DNA of 64,000 nucleotides, from positions 2,480,001 through 2,544,000 of the forward strand of contig CP064997.1 of the NCBI GenBank assembly GCA_016700055.1. Reading direction: 5' to 3'. The notes under the pieces were generated by a model. That model did no database searches and was not told the DNA's origin. It saw nothing but the letters and a program-made list of their open reading frames with translations. Shown here piece after piece: positions 34,059-42,063 of this stretch. The stretch comes from Actinomycetota bacterium (GTDB lineage Bacteria; Actinomycetota; Acidimicrobiia; Acidimicrobiales; Ilumatobacteraceae). A program made the position numbers and the translations under genes. Position 1 is the first letter of the stretch. The number at the start of each line of letters is the position of its first letter.

Positions 34059-34685
34059 ATGCCGAGCCGGTCCGCTCCCGCTCCCGTCGTCGTGTTCGCC
34101 GACGTCGTGTGCCCGTTCGCCTACGTCGGCCTCACCCGCTTGCTCGAACACCGGGCACGGCTCCGCCGCGAGGACGTCGCGCTGCACGTCCGGGCATGGC
34201 CCCTGGAGCTCGTCAACGGCAAGCCGCTCGACGCCGCCTTGGTCGGCGAAGAGGCCGACGAGCTGGTCCGCCAGGTCGCTCCCGATCTCTTCGGTGGGTT
34301 CGACGCGGCGCAGTTCCCCGGAACGACGCTGCCTGCGCTGGCGCTCACCTGCGCGGCCTACGACGCCGGGCTGCCCACCGGCGAGCGGGTCGCGATGGAA
34401 CTGCGCCGACTGGTGTTCGAGCACGGCCGCGACGTGGCCGACCCCGAAGTGCTCCGTGCCGTGGCCACCGAGCACGGCCTGGACCTGCCCGACTCGGTCG
34501 ATGCCGCCCGCGCCGAGTGGCTGCTCGGCCAAGAGATGGGGGTCACGGGGTCGCCGCACTTCTTCGTGCAGGGTGAGTCGCTGTTCTGCCCAGTGCTCGA
34601 CATCTCCCGCGACGCGCAGCACCATCTGCAGGTCCGCGTCGACGAGCACGCGATGGCCGAGCTGCTGTCGACCTGCTTCGCGTGA
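34059..34685 (+). CDS. DsbA-family (FrnE-like) thioredoxin-fold protein with one active-site cysteine
   Basis: A 208-residue DsbA-fold protein. The active-site region is FADVVCPFAYVGL: the first cysteine is present but the second CXXC cysteine is alanine, as in 2-hydroxychromene-2-carboxylate isomerase-like members. The cis-proline loop GVTGSPHFFVQ follows at about residue 165. It lacks a signal peptide, so it is cytoplasmic. Disulfide exchange of the DsbA type is unlikely; an isomerase or glutathione/mycothiol-dependent activity is possible. GAGACT lies 6 nt before the ATG. It lies 22 nt upstream of the SDR gene. Confidence 0.8.
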   Translation: MPSRSAPAPVVVFADVVCPFAYVGLTRLLEHRARLRREDVALHVRAWPLELVNGKPLDAALVGEEADELVRQVAPDLFGGFDAAQFPGTTLPALALTCAAYDAGLPTGERVAMELRRLVFEHGRDVADPEVLRAVATEHGLDLPDSVDAARAEWLLGQEMGVTGSPHFFVQGESLFCPVLDISRDAQHHLQVRVDEHAMAELLSTCFA

Positions 34686-34694
34686 ACGCGGCGC

Positions 34695-34700
34695 TACCGT
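34695..34700 (+). promoter_or_regulatory. -10-like hexamer of the SDR gene
   Basis: TACCGT, 7 nt before the ATG at 34708, immediately after the upstream stop codon, with no Shine-Dalgarno. It matches the leaderless pattern of this window. Confidence 0.5.
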
Positions 34701-34707
34701 CGCGCCG

Positions 34708-35454
34708 ATGGAGCTGGGAATCGGGTCGAGGACGGCTGTCGTCGCCGCCGCGTCGGCGGGGCTCGGCTTCGCGTCGGCCGCCGCGCTGGCTGCCGAGGGC
34801 GTGACCGTGGCGATCTGCGGGCGGGATCGCCAGCGGATCGAAGCAGCCGCCGGCCGCATCGGGGCCGGGTGCATCCCCCTCGTCGCCGACGTCTCCGACG
34901 CCGACGGCGGGGCGCGGCTCGTGGCGGCAGCGGTCGAGGCGCTCGGTCACGTCGACGTCCTCGTCACGAACGCCGGCGGGCCGCCGGCGGGGACGTTCAC
35001 CTCGACGGCCGTCGAGGCCTATCCGCCGGCGTTGGCGCTGAACCTGCTGTCGGTGGTCGCGATGTGCAAGGCGGCGGTGCCGCCGATGCAGGAACGTGGT
35101 TGGGGCCGCGTCGTGGCGATCACGTCGGTCGCCGTCCGCCAGCCGATGCCCAACCTGATCCTCTCCAACACCGCTCGCTCCGGGGTCACCGGCTTCTTGA
35201 AGACGCTCGCCCGCGAGGTGGCCGGGGACGGGGTCACCGTCAACTCCGTGCAGCCCGGTCTCCACGCGACCGACCGCATGAACGACCTCTACGGCGGCCG
35301 ACCGGACGCCGCGGCGCTCGGCATCCCTGCCGGCAAGCTCGGCGACCCGGCGGACTTCGGTGCGGTGGTGGCCTTCTTGTGCAGCGAGCAGGCGCGGTTC
35401 GTCACCGGTGTGCAGCTGCACGTCGACGGCGGCTACTACGCCGGGTTGCTGTAG
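34708..35454 (+). CDS. atypical short-chain dehydrogenase/reductase
   Basis: A 248-residue SDR. The usual order is visible: a cofactor-binding start (VVAAASAGLGFASA, where the first glycine of TGxxxGxG is replaced), NAGGPPAG, an ITS serine and the end FVTGVQLHVDGG. At the catalytic site the expected YxxxK reads SNTAR, so tyrosine is serine and lysine is arginine. Similar SNTAR-type SDRs are known, annotated as FabG-like, but their chemistry is unclear. It probably binds NAD(P), and oxidoreduction by the normal mechanism is doubtful. Its 3' end overlaps the PIN-like gene by 19 nt. Confidence 0.8.
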   Translation: MELGIGSRTAVVAAASAGLGFASAAALAAEGVTVAICGRDRQRIEAAAGRIGAGCIPLVADVSDADGGARLVAAAVEALGHVDVLVTNAGGPPAGTFTSTAVEAYPPALALNLLSVVAMCKAAVPPMQERGWGRVVAITSVAVRQPMPNLILSNTARSGVTGFLKTLAREVAGDGVTVNSVQPGLHATDRMNDLYGGRPDAAALGIPAGKLGDPADFGAVVAFLCSEQARFVTGVQLHVDGGYYAGLL

Positions 35455-35924
35455 TTCGCCAGCCGATCGGCCAGCGGCGCCGCCTCGCCGCCGGCGGGCA
35501 GCAGCGTGAGCCCGAGCGCGGTGTACACCGCGTCGGTGGACAGCACCGTCGTCGTGCCCCGGCGCCTGGCGATCTCGACCGTGATCGCCTGAAGCGGGGT
35601 CAGCTCGACACCGAGGTCGGCGGCTGCGCGGCGTACGGCCTCGGCGTCGTCGAGCAGGTCGCGGTGCAGCGTCTCGACGTCGAGCGCCGACACCACCGCG
35701 TGCACTCGGTCGTAGGCCGAGGGGCCGTATCCGCGGCCGCGCAGCTCCACGTTGGCTGCCGTCGCGGCCGCGCTGTGGCTGACCAGGATCACCTCGCCGG
35801 CGCGCATCCGCTCGAGCAGGGCGACGAGCTCGGAGAGCATGCTCGTGTGGGCCGGGTCGTGGTGGTCGAGGGCGCAGACGAGCGCGGCAGCGTCGACGAC
35901 CACCTCAGCACGGCGGATCTTCAT
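35436..35924 (-). CDS. PIN-like domain protein
   Basis: A 162-residue protein with a PIN-type layout: VVVDAAALVCAL with an acidic residue at position 11, a helical middle, PLQAITVEIARRRG and a C-terminal LSTDAVYTALGLTLL that resembles the last acidic site and strand of PIN nucleases. Not all four acidic residues are obvious and no antitoxin gene is adjacent, so a toxin role is not supported. The ATG overlaps the stop of the PAP2 gene (ATGA), so it is the last gene of that transcript. Confidence 0.55.
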   Translation of the reverse strand: MKIRRAEVVVDAAALVCALDHHDPAHTSMLSELVALLERMRAGEVILVSHSAAATAANVELRGRGYGPSAYDRVHAVVSALDVETLHRDLLDDAEAVRRAAADLGVELTPLQAITVEIARRRGTTTVLSTDAVYTALGLTLLPAGGEAAPLADRLANYSNPA

Positions 35925-36934
35925 CGCTGCGCCCCGAGAGCGTCGAGCGCCGTGTTGCACGCACGGTCACGGCGGCGCTGCTCCCATTTGCCCCACGCCC
36001 AGAACGAAACTGCGACGTAGGCGAAGCCGGCCAGCGCGTCGATCACGTAGTGCTCGGCGAAGTACACCAGCGAGAACGTCATCGCGAGCGGGAACAGAGC
36101 CATCAGCGCCTTCAGCGGCCTGCTCTGCACGAACGGCCAGAAGAAGACCACGACGAACAGCGCGAAAGCGGCATGCAGCGACGGCATCGCCGCCGTCGCG
36201 TTGGACCACTCCTGGCCCCGGATCAGCACGCTGCTGACCGTCGACAGCCCGAGCTCACCCCAGCCCCGCCCCGTCGGCCGGGCGAGGGGATCGAGGATCT
36301 GGTAGTGCAGCTCTCGGCTGGCGGCCATCCACGGCGGTGCGGTGGGCAAGACGACGTAGGTGGCGACGCCGGCGAACAGCACCGTGGCGAAGCGGCGGAT
36401 GTAGCGCAGCCATTCGGGCCGGTACCGGACCCAGAGGAACACCGACGCGGCGACGGGCAAGAAGAAGTGGGTGAAGTACACGACCGACCCGGCGACGTCG
36501 TACCAGCGGACGTGCTGGGCCGAGTAGAGCTGACGCTGGAGCCAGACGGTGGGGTCGGTGCCGAGGAACAGCACCCGGTCGACCAGCATCGGCGCCTCCA
36601 CCTGCAGCGGGAAGTCGAAGCTGTCGGCCATGCCCCGGCTGTAGTCGTAGGCGAGCCACATCACCGCGTAGAGCACGAGGTCGGTCACCATCCGCTGCTG
36701 GCGGTGCAACGGCCGGCCGACGTTGCCGACGACGAACGCCCCCGCGACCCACCCGAGTACCGCCAACCGGGCCACGGGCAGCCCGTTCACCCAGACGCTC
36801 CAGACGAACACGACCGCGAACACCGCGAGCAGCGCCCAGCGCACCTGCCGCCAGGGGTCGTCAGGCGCGAGGTCGTCGAGGACCAGCGGCGGGGCGGCGC
36901 CCTCGGCGCTGTCGGCGATCGAGGGGCCACGCAC
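35921..36934 (-). CDS. PAP2-superfamily membrane protein (inositol phosphotransferase-like)
   Basis: A 337-residue membrane protein with about six or more hydrophobic segments. The PAP2 catalytic motifs are AAMPSLHAAFAL and AEHYVIDALAGF, each with its histidine. The extended N-terminal half with VYFTHFFLPVAASVF resembles Aur1/inositol phosphorylceramide synthase-like proteins, which transfer phospho-head-groups between lipids. The GTG at 36934 is preferred because TAGCGT lies 8 nt upstream. The gene follows coxM by 22 nt on the same strand, though it may have its own leaderless transcript. Confidence 0.8.
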   Translation of the reverse strand: MRGPSIADSAEGAAPPLVLDDLAPDDPWRQVRWALLAVFAVVFVWSVWVNGLPVARLAVLGWVAGAFVVGNVGRPLHRQQRMVTDLVLYAVMWLAYDYSRGMADSFDFPLQVEAPMLVDRVLFLGTDPTVWLQRQLYSAQHVRWYDVAGSVVYFTHFFLPVAASVFLWVRYRPEWLRYIRRFATVLFAGVATYVVLPTAPPWMAASRELHYQILDPLARPTGRGWGELGLSTVSSVLIRGQEWSNATAAMPSLHAAFALFVVVFFWPFVQSRPLKALMALFPLAMTFSLVYFAEHYVIDALAGFAYVAVSFWAWGKWEQRRRDRACNTALDALGAQR

Positions 36935-36942
36935 GGCCCGCG

Positions 36943-36948
36943 ACGCTA
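36943..36948 (-). promoter_or_regulatory. -10-like hexamer of the PAP2 gene
   Basis: TAGCGT on the minus strand, 8 nt from the GTG start of the PAP2 gene. Hexamer and spacing are identical to those of the PfkB kinase gene at 5554. Confidence 0.5.
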
Positions 36949-36956
36949 CCCTCCGT

Positions 36957-37781
36957 TCAGCTGCTGGCGGCTTCGAGCGCGCGGCGCACGAGCACTTTGG
37001 CGAGGTGCTGGCGGAACTCGACGCTCGCGTTGAGGTCGGCCTGAGGCTCTGCTTCGGCCGCTGCCTGCTCGGCGGCGTCGGTGATCGACGCTCCACCGGC
37101 CAGCGCCGTGCTGACGCTGGTGGCGAGCACCGGCGTGGAGCCCATGTTGACGAGCGCCACGCCGGAGTCGCCGTTGCGCCGCCATGCGGCCACCCCGACG
37201 ATCGCCCAGTCCTGGGCGCGGCGGTTGAACTTCTGGAAGCTCCAGCCTGCACCGGCCATCTTCGGCACCCGGATCTCGGTGAGCATCTCGTCGGCGGCGA
37301 GCGCAGACTCCAAGAAGCCCTGGTAGAAGTCGTGGGCGGCGATCTCACGGGTGCCGTTCGGGCCTTGGGCGACGTACGTCGCGCGGAGGGCGAGCGTGGT
37401 CGCCGGCAGGTCCGACGCCGGGTCGGCGTGGGCGATCGAGCCGCCGATCGTGCCCCGGTGGCGCACCTGAGGGTCGCCGACGTGGCCCGCCGCGTGGCTG
37501 AGCAGCGGCACGTGCTCGTGGAGCAACTCGGAGCGCTCCACGTCCATGTGGCAGGTGAGGGCGCCGATCGCGACGTGGTCGCCGCCGTCGCGGATGTAGG
37601 ACAGGTCGGCGATGCGCCCGATGTCGACGAGCACGCTCGGTTGCGCGAGGCGCAGCTTCATGAGCGGCAGCAGGCTGTGGCCGCCGGCGAGCAACTTGGC
37701 CTCGTCACCGTGCTCGCCGACGAGGCGGATGGCCTCCTCTGCCGACGATGCGCGTACGTAGTCGAAAGGGGCGGGGATCAC
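36957..37781 (-). CDS. CoxM-like FAD-binding subunit of molybdenum hydroxylase
   Basis: A 274-residue flavoprotein subunit. The FAD pyrophosphate motifs are LLAGGHSLLPLMKLR near residue 30 and GTIGGSIAHADP near residue 110, the two signatures of CO dehydrogenase and nicotinate/xanthine dehydrogenase medium subunits. It passes electrons from the FeS subunit to quinone or another acceptor. Its start overlaps the stop of the large-subunit gene by 4 nt. Confidence 0.92.
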   Translation of the reverse strand: MIPAPFDYVRASSAEEAIRLVGEHGDEAKLLAGGHSLLPLMKLRLAQPSVLVDIGRIADLSYIRDGGDHVAIGALTCHMDVERSELLHEHVPLLSHAAGHVGDPQVRHRGTIGGSIAHADPASDLPATTLALRATYVAQGPNGTREIAAHDFYQGFLESALAADEMLTEIRVPKMAGAGWSFQKFNRRAQDWAIVGVAAWRRNGDSGVALVNMGSTPVLATSVSTALAGGASITDAAEQAAAEAEPQADLNASVEFRQHLAKVLVRRALEAASS

Positions 37782-40171
37782 TGGCTACCTCCTGGCGCGG
37801 CACTGTTGATGGCTTTCCAGACGTTCTGCGGGGACGCGGGCATCGGCACGTCGTGCACACCGAGGTCGCGCAAGGCGTCGACGATGGCGTTCAGCACGGC
37901 CGGCGCGGCTCCGATCGTGCCCGCCTCACCGATGCCCTTCACGCCGAGCTGGTTGGTCGGCGAGGGCGTGATCGTGTGGTCGAGGGTGATCGAAGGGACC
38001 TCGCTCGCGGCCGGCATCAGGTACTCGGCCATCGTCGAGGTCTTGAGGTTGCCGTCCTCGTCGTAGACGGCCTCTTCGAAGAGCGCCTGCGCGATGCCCT
38101 GGACGACGCCGCCGTGAACCTGACCGTCGACGATCAGCGGGTTGACCTGGACCCCGCAGTCGTCGACGGCGACGTACTTCAGCAGGTCCACCGCCCCTGT
38201 CTCGGTGTCGACCTCGACCACGCAGATGTGGCTCCCGAACGGCCACGAGAAGTTCGGTGGGTCGTAGGTGACCTGCGCCTCGAGGTTCGGCTCGACGCCC
38301 TCGGGCAGGTTGTGCGCGGTGAACGCCTCGAAGGCGACCGCGGCCAGTGGCATCGAGCGCTCGGGCGTGCCGCGCACCGTGAAAGCGCCGCCGCGGTACT
38401 CGAGGTCTTCGTCTGCGCACTCCAGTTGGTGGGCGGCGATCTGCTTGGCCTTGTCGATCACCTTGTCGCACGCCATCGCGATCGCCACCCCGCCGACGGG
38501 CAGGGAGCGTGAGCCGTAGGTGTCGAGCCCGAGCGGTGCGATGGCGGTGTCGCTGTGCAGCACGTCGACGTCGTCGGGGTCGATGCCGAGCTTGTCGGCC
38601 ACGATCATGCTCCACGAGGTCTCGTGGCCCTGGCCGTGCGGCGCGGTTCCGGTGACTACTTGCACCTTGCTGGTCGGCAGCACGCGCACCGTCGCCGCCT
38701 CCCACCCGCCGGCGGAGTAGTTGAGCGACGCGAGCACTCGGCTCGGGGCGAGACCGCACATCTCGAAGTACGTGCTGACGCCGATGCCGAGCCGCTTGGT
38801 GGACTCTGGGACGTTCTGCGTGAGCTGGCGTGCCCGTACCTCTTCGTAGCCGGCGATCGAGGCAGCCTTCGTGGCCGCGGCGTCGTGGTCGGCGGAGTCG
38901 TACTCCAGCCCGCTGAAGGCCGTGTACGGATAGGACTCGGGCGGGATGAAGTTGCGCCGGCGCAGCTCCAGCGGGTCGACGCCGATCTTGGCGGCCAGCG
39001 CGTCCATCGCCCGCTCGATCGCGTAGGTGGCCTCGGGGCGCCCGGCGCCCCGGTACGCGTCGGTCGGCGTCATCGTGGTGAACACCGACGTGCAGCTGAA
39101 GTCGTAGGCGAGTGGCAGGTCGTACACGCCGGCGTACAGGAACGCCCCGAGCAGGGGGATCCCGGGCGTGACGAGCTGCAGGTAGGCACCCATGTCAGCG
39201 AGGAGCCGGACGCGCACCGCGGTGAGCTTGCCGTCGGCGTCGGCCGCGAGCTCGATGTGCTGGATCTGGCCGCGGCCCTGGATCGTCGCCTGCGTGTTCT
39301 CGGTGCGGCCCTCCGTCCAGCGCACCGGCACCTTGTGCTTGCGGGAGAGCGCGACGCACAGCAGTTCCTCGGCGTAGACGTTGAGCTTGGAGCCAAAGCC
39401 CCCGCCGACCGACGGAGCGGCGACGCGCATCTGGTGTTCGGGGATGCCGAGGGTGATCGCGGTCATCACCTTCAAGATGTGCGGCACCTGCGTGCTGGAG
39501 TAGAGGGTGGTGTCGCCACCGAAGGGCTGGGGCACCGACACGACGGCGCGCGGCTCCATCGCCATCGGGATCAGCCGCTGCTGCACGTAACGCTCGCTGA
39601 CGGTGTGAGCGGCGCGGGCGAAGGCCTCGGCGACGGCGCCCTCGTGCTCCTCGACGAGCAGGTTCCACGTGTAGCTCTTGTTCGTGCCGAGCTCGTCGTG
39701 GACGACGACGCGGTCGGACAGCGCGTCTTCCAGGTCGATCACGGCCGGAAGCGGTTCGTACTCGACGGTGATCGCTTCGAGGGCGTCGTGGGCCTCGGCG
39801 TCGCTCTTGGCCAGCACGCACGCGACGCCGTCGCCGACGTACGTGGCCTTGGCCACGGCGAGCGGGTAGTGCGCGGGGTTGTTCATGTCGTCGGTGACCG
39901 GCCAGGCACACGGCATCGGCGCCGCCCACTCGCCGGTGAGGTCGGCGCCGGAGTAGGCGGCGACGACTCCGGGCATGGCGAGCGCGCCGCTGACGTCGAC
40001 CGAGGTGATCCGCGCATGGGCGTACGGGCTGCGCAGCACGGCGAGGTGCAGCGCCCCGGGGATGTTGAGGTCACCGGTGAACTGCGCCTCGCCGGTGAGC
40101 AGGGCCGGATCCTCGCGGCGCAGCCTTCGCTGGCCGAGGACCGCGGTCGGCAACGCTTGGACGTCGGTCAT
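37778..40171 (-). CDS. CoxL-like large subunit of molybdenum hydroxylase, form II loop
   Basis: A 797-residue molybdopterin-cytosine-dinucleotide-binding subunit. Motifs are GGGFGSKLNVYAEE, AYRGAGRPE near residue 374, GTAPHGQGHET for the cofactor, and the catalytic-base glutamate in GVKGIGEAGTIGA at the C-terminus. The loop reads AYRGAGR, which is the form II type; genuine form I CO dehydrogenases have AYxCSFR with the copper-ligand cysteine. Oxidation of CO is therefore not established and an organic aldehyde, purine or other N-heterocycle is as likely. It lies between coxS and coxM in the order S-L-M. Confidence 0.92.
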   Translation of the reverse strand: MTDVQALPTAVLGQRRLRREDPALLTGEAQFTGDLNIPGALHLAVLRSPYAHARITSVDVSGALAMPGVVAAYSGADLTGEWAAPMPCAWPVTDDMNNPAHYPLAVAKATYVGDGVACVLAKSDAEAHDALEAITVEYEPLPAVIDLEDALSDRVVVHDELGTNKSYTWNLLVEEHEGAVAEAFARAAHTVSERYVQQRLIPMAMEPRAVVSVPQPFGGDTTLYSSTQVPHILKVMTAITLGIPEHQMRVAAPSVGGGFGSKLNVYAEELLCVALSRKHKVPVRWTEGRTENTQATIQGRGQIQHIELAADADGKLTAVRVRLLADMGAYLQLVTPGIPLLGAFLYAGVYDLPLAYDFSCTSVFTTMTPTDAYRGAGRPEATYAIERAMDALAAKIGVDPLELRRRNFIPPESYPYTAFSGLEYDSADHDAAATKAASIAGYEEVRARQLTQNVPESTKRLGIGVSTYFEMCGLAPSRVLASLNYSAGGWEAATVRVLPTSKVQVVTGTAPHGQGHETSWSMIVADKLGIDPDDVDVLHSDTAIAPLGLDTYGSRSLPVGGVAIAMACDKVIDKAKQIAAHQLECADEDLEYRGGAFTVRGTPERSMPLAAVAFEAFTAHNLPEGVEPNLEAQVTYDPPNFSWPFGSHICVVEVDTETGAVDLLKYVAVDDCGVQVNPLIVDGQVHGGVVQGIAQALFEEAVYDEDGNLKTSTMAEYLMPAASEVPSITLDHTITPSPTNQLGVKGIGEAGTIGAAPAVLNAIVDALRDLGVHDVPMPASPQNVWKAINSAAPGGSQ

Positions 40172-40172
40172 T

Positions 40173-40185
40173 GGGGGCAGCCCCC
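40173..40185 (-). promoter_or_regulatory. hairpin over the coxL ribosome-binding site
   Basis: GGGGG-CAG-CCCCC on the plus strand, ending 1 nt from the coxL ATG. On the mRNA the 5' arm GGGGG is the only Shine-Dalgarno candidate, 9 nt from the start, so the hairpin would hide it. It lies in the 34-nt gap between coxS and coxL. Confidence 0.4.
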
Positions 40186-40205
40186 TTCGTTCGTTCGCGG
40201 GTCGG

Positions 40206-40664
40206 TCACTTCGCGGCGCAGGCGAGCACCGCCTGCACGATGTTGTGGTAACCGGTGCACCGGCACAGGTTGCCTTCGAGCCCGAGGCGCACGTCGCGCT
40301 CGGAGGGGTTCGGCTGCTCTTCGAGCAGGCTGACCGCCGCCATCACCATGCCCGGGGTGCAGTACCCGCACTGCAGCCCGTGGTTCTCCATGAAGGCCTG
40401 CTGCATCGGGTGCAGCGTGCCGTCCTCGGAGGCAAGCCCCTCGATCGTCTTGATCTCGGCCCCGTCGGCTTGCACCGCGAGCATCGTGCAGCTCTTCACC
40501 GACCTGCCGTCGACGTGCACGGTGCACGCCCCGCAAGACGACGTGTCGCACCCGATGTTGGTGCCGGTCAGCCCGAGGTGCTCGCGGATGTAGTGCACCA
40601 GCAAGGTGCGGGGTTCGACGTCGTGGCTGCTGGTGACGCCGTTGACGGTGACTGTGATCTGCAC
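40206..40664 (-). CDS. CoxS-like 2Fe-2S subunit of molybdenum hydroxylase
   Basis: A 152-residue iron-sulfur subunit with two [2Fe-2S] clusters. The plant-ferredoxin-type cluster is bound by GCDTSSCGACTVHVDG and a fourth cysteine in VKSC. The second cluster uses CGYCTPGMVMA and CRCTGYHNI. The GTG at 40664 has AGGGGG just upstream; the longer in-frame extension is rejected. First gene of the S-L-M operon. It carries electrons from the molybdenum site to the flavin. Confidence 0.93.
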   Translation of the reverse strand: MQITVTVNGVTSSHDVEPRTLLVHYIREHLGLTGTNIGCDTSSCGACTVHVDGRSVKSCTMLAVQADGAEIKTIEGLASEDGTLHPMQQAFMENHGLQCGYCTPGMVMAAVSLLEEQPNPSERDVRLGLEGNLCRCTGYHNIVQAVLACAAK

Positions 40665-40794
40665 GATGGTCCCCCTGGATCGCTCGTGGCCTGGCTGCGC
40701 CGCCCCGGCGACGCAGGGCCCCATCATGCCTCATCCACGAGGGGCGGCGCACCGGGCCGAGGTGGTGGCACGAACGGCGTGGGAACATGGCGGG

Positions 40795-42063
40795 ATGGCC
40801 GCCGAGGAAGGCCCCTGGGAGCAGTTGGCGCGTGGGGTCGAGCTGGCGTTCCCGGCCGGCTTGGCGATCCCCCGCATGTTCGACGTCGAGCTCAGCGTCC
40901 CGGAGCCGGCGCCGGTCGCCGACGTGGAGGCGGCGGCGCGCGCCGAAGTTGTCGGGCGCCTCGCCGGCAGCGTGCAGCCGGGGATGACCGTGGCCGTCGG
41001 AGGCGGCAGCCGCGGCTTCACCGACCGCGTGGCCCTGCTGCGCGGCGCCATCGACGGGCTGCGTGCTCTCGGGGCGGATCCGTTCGTGGTGCCGGCGATG
41101 GGCTCACACGGTGGCGCCACCGCCGACGGACAGCGGGCGATGCTCGCGTCGCTCGGGATGGACGAGGGTGCGCTCGGCTGCGCGATCCGCTCGACGATGG
41201 AGACCGTCGAGGTCGCCCGCACGGCGGCGGGGATGCCGCTCTACCTCGACCGTGACGCCGCCGGCGCCGACCGGATCCTGCCGGTGAACCGCATCAAGCC
41301 GCACACCTGCTTCAAGGGGCCGATCGAGAGTGGGTGCACGAAGATGGCCGTCGTCGGCTTCGGCAAGCAGCCGGGCGCGGCGCAGATCCACTCCTGCGGG
41401 CCGGTCGAGATGCGTGAACGGCTGCTCGACGGCATCGCCGCCCTGCGGGCCACCGGCCGCCTGCTCGGCGGTGTCGCGTCCGTCGAGTCCGCTTCGGGGG
41501 CGGTGGTCGAGGTGCGCGCCCTGCGCGCCGACGAGGTCGGGGGCGCGTCCGAGGTCGCGCTCACCGAGCGGGCGCGCGAGCTCGTCCCGCCGCTGCCGTT
41601 CGACGAGATCGACGTGCTCGTCGTCGAACGCGGCGGCAAGGACATCTCGGGGACGACGATCGACCCGAACGTCACCGGTCGCTTCTGGGTGGCCGGGCTC
41701 GACGACCTCGACCGTCCCCGCGTGGCCACCATCGTGCTGCTCGGCCTTACGGACGTGACCGCGGGGAACGTGCTCGGCATCGGCTTCGCCGATTTCATCC
41801 CGTTATCGGTGGCGAACGCCATCGACTGGCAGAAGACCTACGTGAACAGCTTCACCGCCGGGCCGTCGGGCATCCGGCGGGCACGGATGCCGATGGTGCT
41901 CCCAGACGAAGACGCCTGCATCAAGGCTGCGCTCGCGATGTGTGGTCGCGCGCTCGACGAACCGAAGCGGGTGGTGCGCATCCGCTCCACCTTGCACCTC
42001 ACCCGCTGCTCGGTGTCCGAGGCGCTGCTCGGCGAGCTCCCTGCAGGCGCGCGGCTCGTCTAG
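40795..42063 (+). CDS. LarA-like (DUF2088) protein, possible nickel-pincer racemase/epimerase
   Basis: A 422-residue protein of the lactate racemase N-terminal-domain family. It has VAVGGGSRGFTDRV, a conserved MGSHGGATADGQ loop, and the NRIKPHTCFKG segment followed by GFGKQPGA. These conserved histidines and lysines lie where LarA binds its nickel-pincer nucleotide cofactor, but no larB, larC or larE is visible. It is inserted on the opposite strand between the two large-subunit genes, and its stop codon overlaps that of the second one (CTAG). A racemase or related hydratase acting on a hydroxy acid is possible; substrate unknown. Confidence 0.75.
   Translation: MAAEEGPWEQLARGVELAFPAGLAIPRMFDVELSVPEPAPVADVEAAARAEVVGRLAGSVQPGMTVAVGGGSRGFTDRVALLRGAIDGLRALGADPFVVPAMGSHGGATADGQRAMLASLGMDEGALGCAIRSTMETVEVARTAAGMPLYLDRDAAGADRILPVNRIKPHTCFKGPIESGCTKMAVVGFGKQPGAAQIHSCGPVEMRERLLDGIAALRATGRLLGGVASVESASGAVVEVRALRADEVGGASEVALTERARELVPPLPFDEIDVLVVERGGKDISGTTIDPNVTGRFWVAGLDDLDRPRVATIVLLGLTDVTAGNVLGIGFADFIPLSVANAIDWQKTYVNSFTAGPSGIRRARMPMVLPDEDACIKAALAMCGRALDEPKRVVRIRSTLHLTRCSVSEALLGELPAGARLV

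Noticed and set aside
35436..35924. A VapC-type toxin of a toxin-antitoxin pair
   Set aside because: There is no small antitoxin gene beside it, the acidic site is incomplete by eye, and it is translationally coupled to a membrane enzyme gene.
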